A DNA stretch of 64,000 bases from an uncultured Rhodobacterales bacterium (GTDB lineage: Bacteria > Pseudomonadota > Alphaproteobacteria > Rhodobacterales > Rhodobacteraceae). The position numbers and the translations under genes were made by a program. The stretch is taken from the NCBI GenBank assembly GCA_903873585.1, contig CAIQOV010000005.1, positions 1-64,000 of the forward strand, given 5' to 3'. Position 1 is the stretch's first letter, and each line of letters begins with the position of its first letter. This document shows, piece by piece, positions 63,847 to 64,000 of the stretch. Under the pieces are notes generated by a model. The model was not told the DNA's origin, ran no database searches, and saw only the letters and a program-made list of their open reading frames with translations.

Positions 63847-64000
63847 ACGTCTTCCACCGTGATGTCGGGGTAAACCGCCAAATACCCCGCAATCGCCGCC
63901 GCGGAACCCTTTGGGCGCTCATAAGACCAGATCACGTTTTCGGCATCCCCGACCGAGAAATAGCGCGCCTCGCCCTTCCATGGGCATTTCGACTTGCGCG
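63843..64000 (-). CDS. DUF427 domain protein (partial)
   Basis: The last 52 codons of a minus-strand gene whose start lies beyond the right edge. They read KSKCPWKGEARYFSVGD then ENVIWSYERPKGSA and GYLAVYPDITVEDV, typical of the DUF427 family, small soluble proteins of unknown function. The TAA at 63843-63845 overlaps the stop codon of sufE on the other strand. Confidence 0.85.
   Translation of the reverse strand, partial: RKSKCPWKGEARYFSVGDAENVIWSYERPKGSAAAIAGYLAVYPDITVEDV

Overview
The window is ordinary chromosomal sequence of an alphaproteobacterium, almost certainly of the Rhodobacterales (Rhodobacteraceae). The GC content is high. The gene orders FtsB-like gene/pdhA/pdhB/pdhC and bamA/ompH/fabZ/lpxA/lpxI/lpxB fit that group, as do a PDH E1-beta subunit with its own lipoyl domain, LpxI in place of LpxH, and prmC followed by a DUF4167 gene. 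I assign no genus. There is no phage, plasmid backbone, insertion sequence, CRISPR array, rRNA or tRNA that I can see.

Layout. 1-4741 (minus): pyruvate dehydrogenase E2 (partial), E1-beta and E1-alpha, an FtsB-like division protein and a class I fructose-bisphosphate aldolase. 4742-8533: a XRE-cupin regulator with a striking pair of 17-bp direct repeats upstream, an entericidin-like lipoprotein, a YejA-like peptide-binding protein without its permeases, a promoter/hairpin/terminator unit that looks like a free-standing small RNA, and D-beta-hydroxybutyrate dehydrogenase. 8576-11117 (minus): a DUF502 protein and the pseudouridine-degrading pair psuG-psuK. 11371-13137: rpsB-tsf. 13190-17630 (minus): a cytochrome P450 carrying a perfect in-frame 57-bp tandem duplication, a DMT exporter, tpiA, two Fe-S assembly genes and ssb. 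17854-19087: a membrane-anchored LuxR-type regulator and a lytic transglycosylase. 19094-26355 (minus): a four-gene dipeptide-type ABC transporter with an AraC regulator behind it; then miaA.

27492-39612 is one long plus-strand envelope/isoprenoid cluster: pyrH, frr, uppS, cdsA, dxr, rseP, bamA, ompH, fabZ, lpxA, lpxI, lpxB. Several of its genes are coupled by 4-nt ATGA overlaps (uppS/cdsA, cdsA/dxr, lpxA/lpxI). It covers UMP kinase, ribosome recycling, undecaprenyl and CDP-lipid synthesis, the MEP pathway, outer-membrane assembly and lipid A. 39666-43478 holds an SDR-fold protein lacking the usual Tyr/Lys and a likely putrescine module (class III aminotransferase plus agmatinase). 43567-47658 is translation-related: prfA, prmC, a DUF4167 protein with a repetitive Q/N/R/D tail, and rsmA. 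47727-54797 carries amino-acid, sugar and purine genes (P1 peptidase, PuuD-like hydrolase, D-lyxose isomerase, SDR, purF, cvpA, radA).

The most foreign-looking stretch is 54851-57595, two tandem paralogues of the CapK/PaaK adenylate-forming family, each 440 residues, more AT-rich than the genes around them. After aspC, sdhE and a MarR/LdtR-type regulator comes the riboflavin group ribE, ribBA (with a GTP cyclohydrolase II half that lacks its zinc cysteines), ribH and nusB. The segment just upstream of ribE keeps, on the opposite strand, the C-terminal end of an outer-membrane beta-barrel gene. The window closes with a lipoprotein, sufE and a partial DUF427 gene.

I do not see a convincing new multi-gene system. 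The best leads are the small RNA, the CapK pair, the beta-barrel remnant, the P450 duplication and the XRE operator repeats. All identifications come from reading the sequence; no database search was run.
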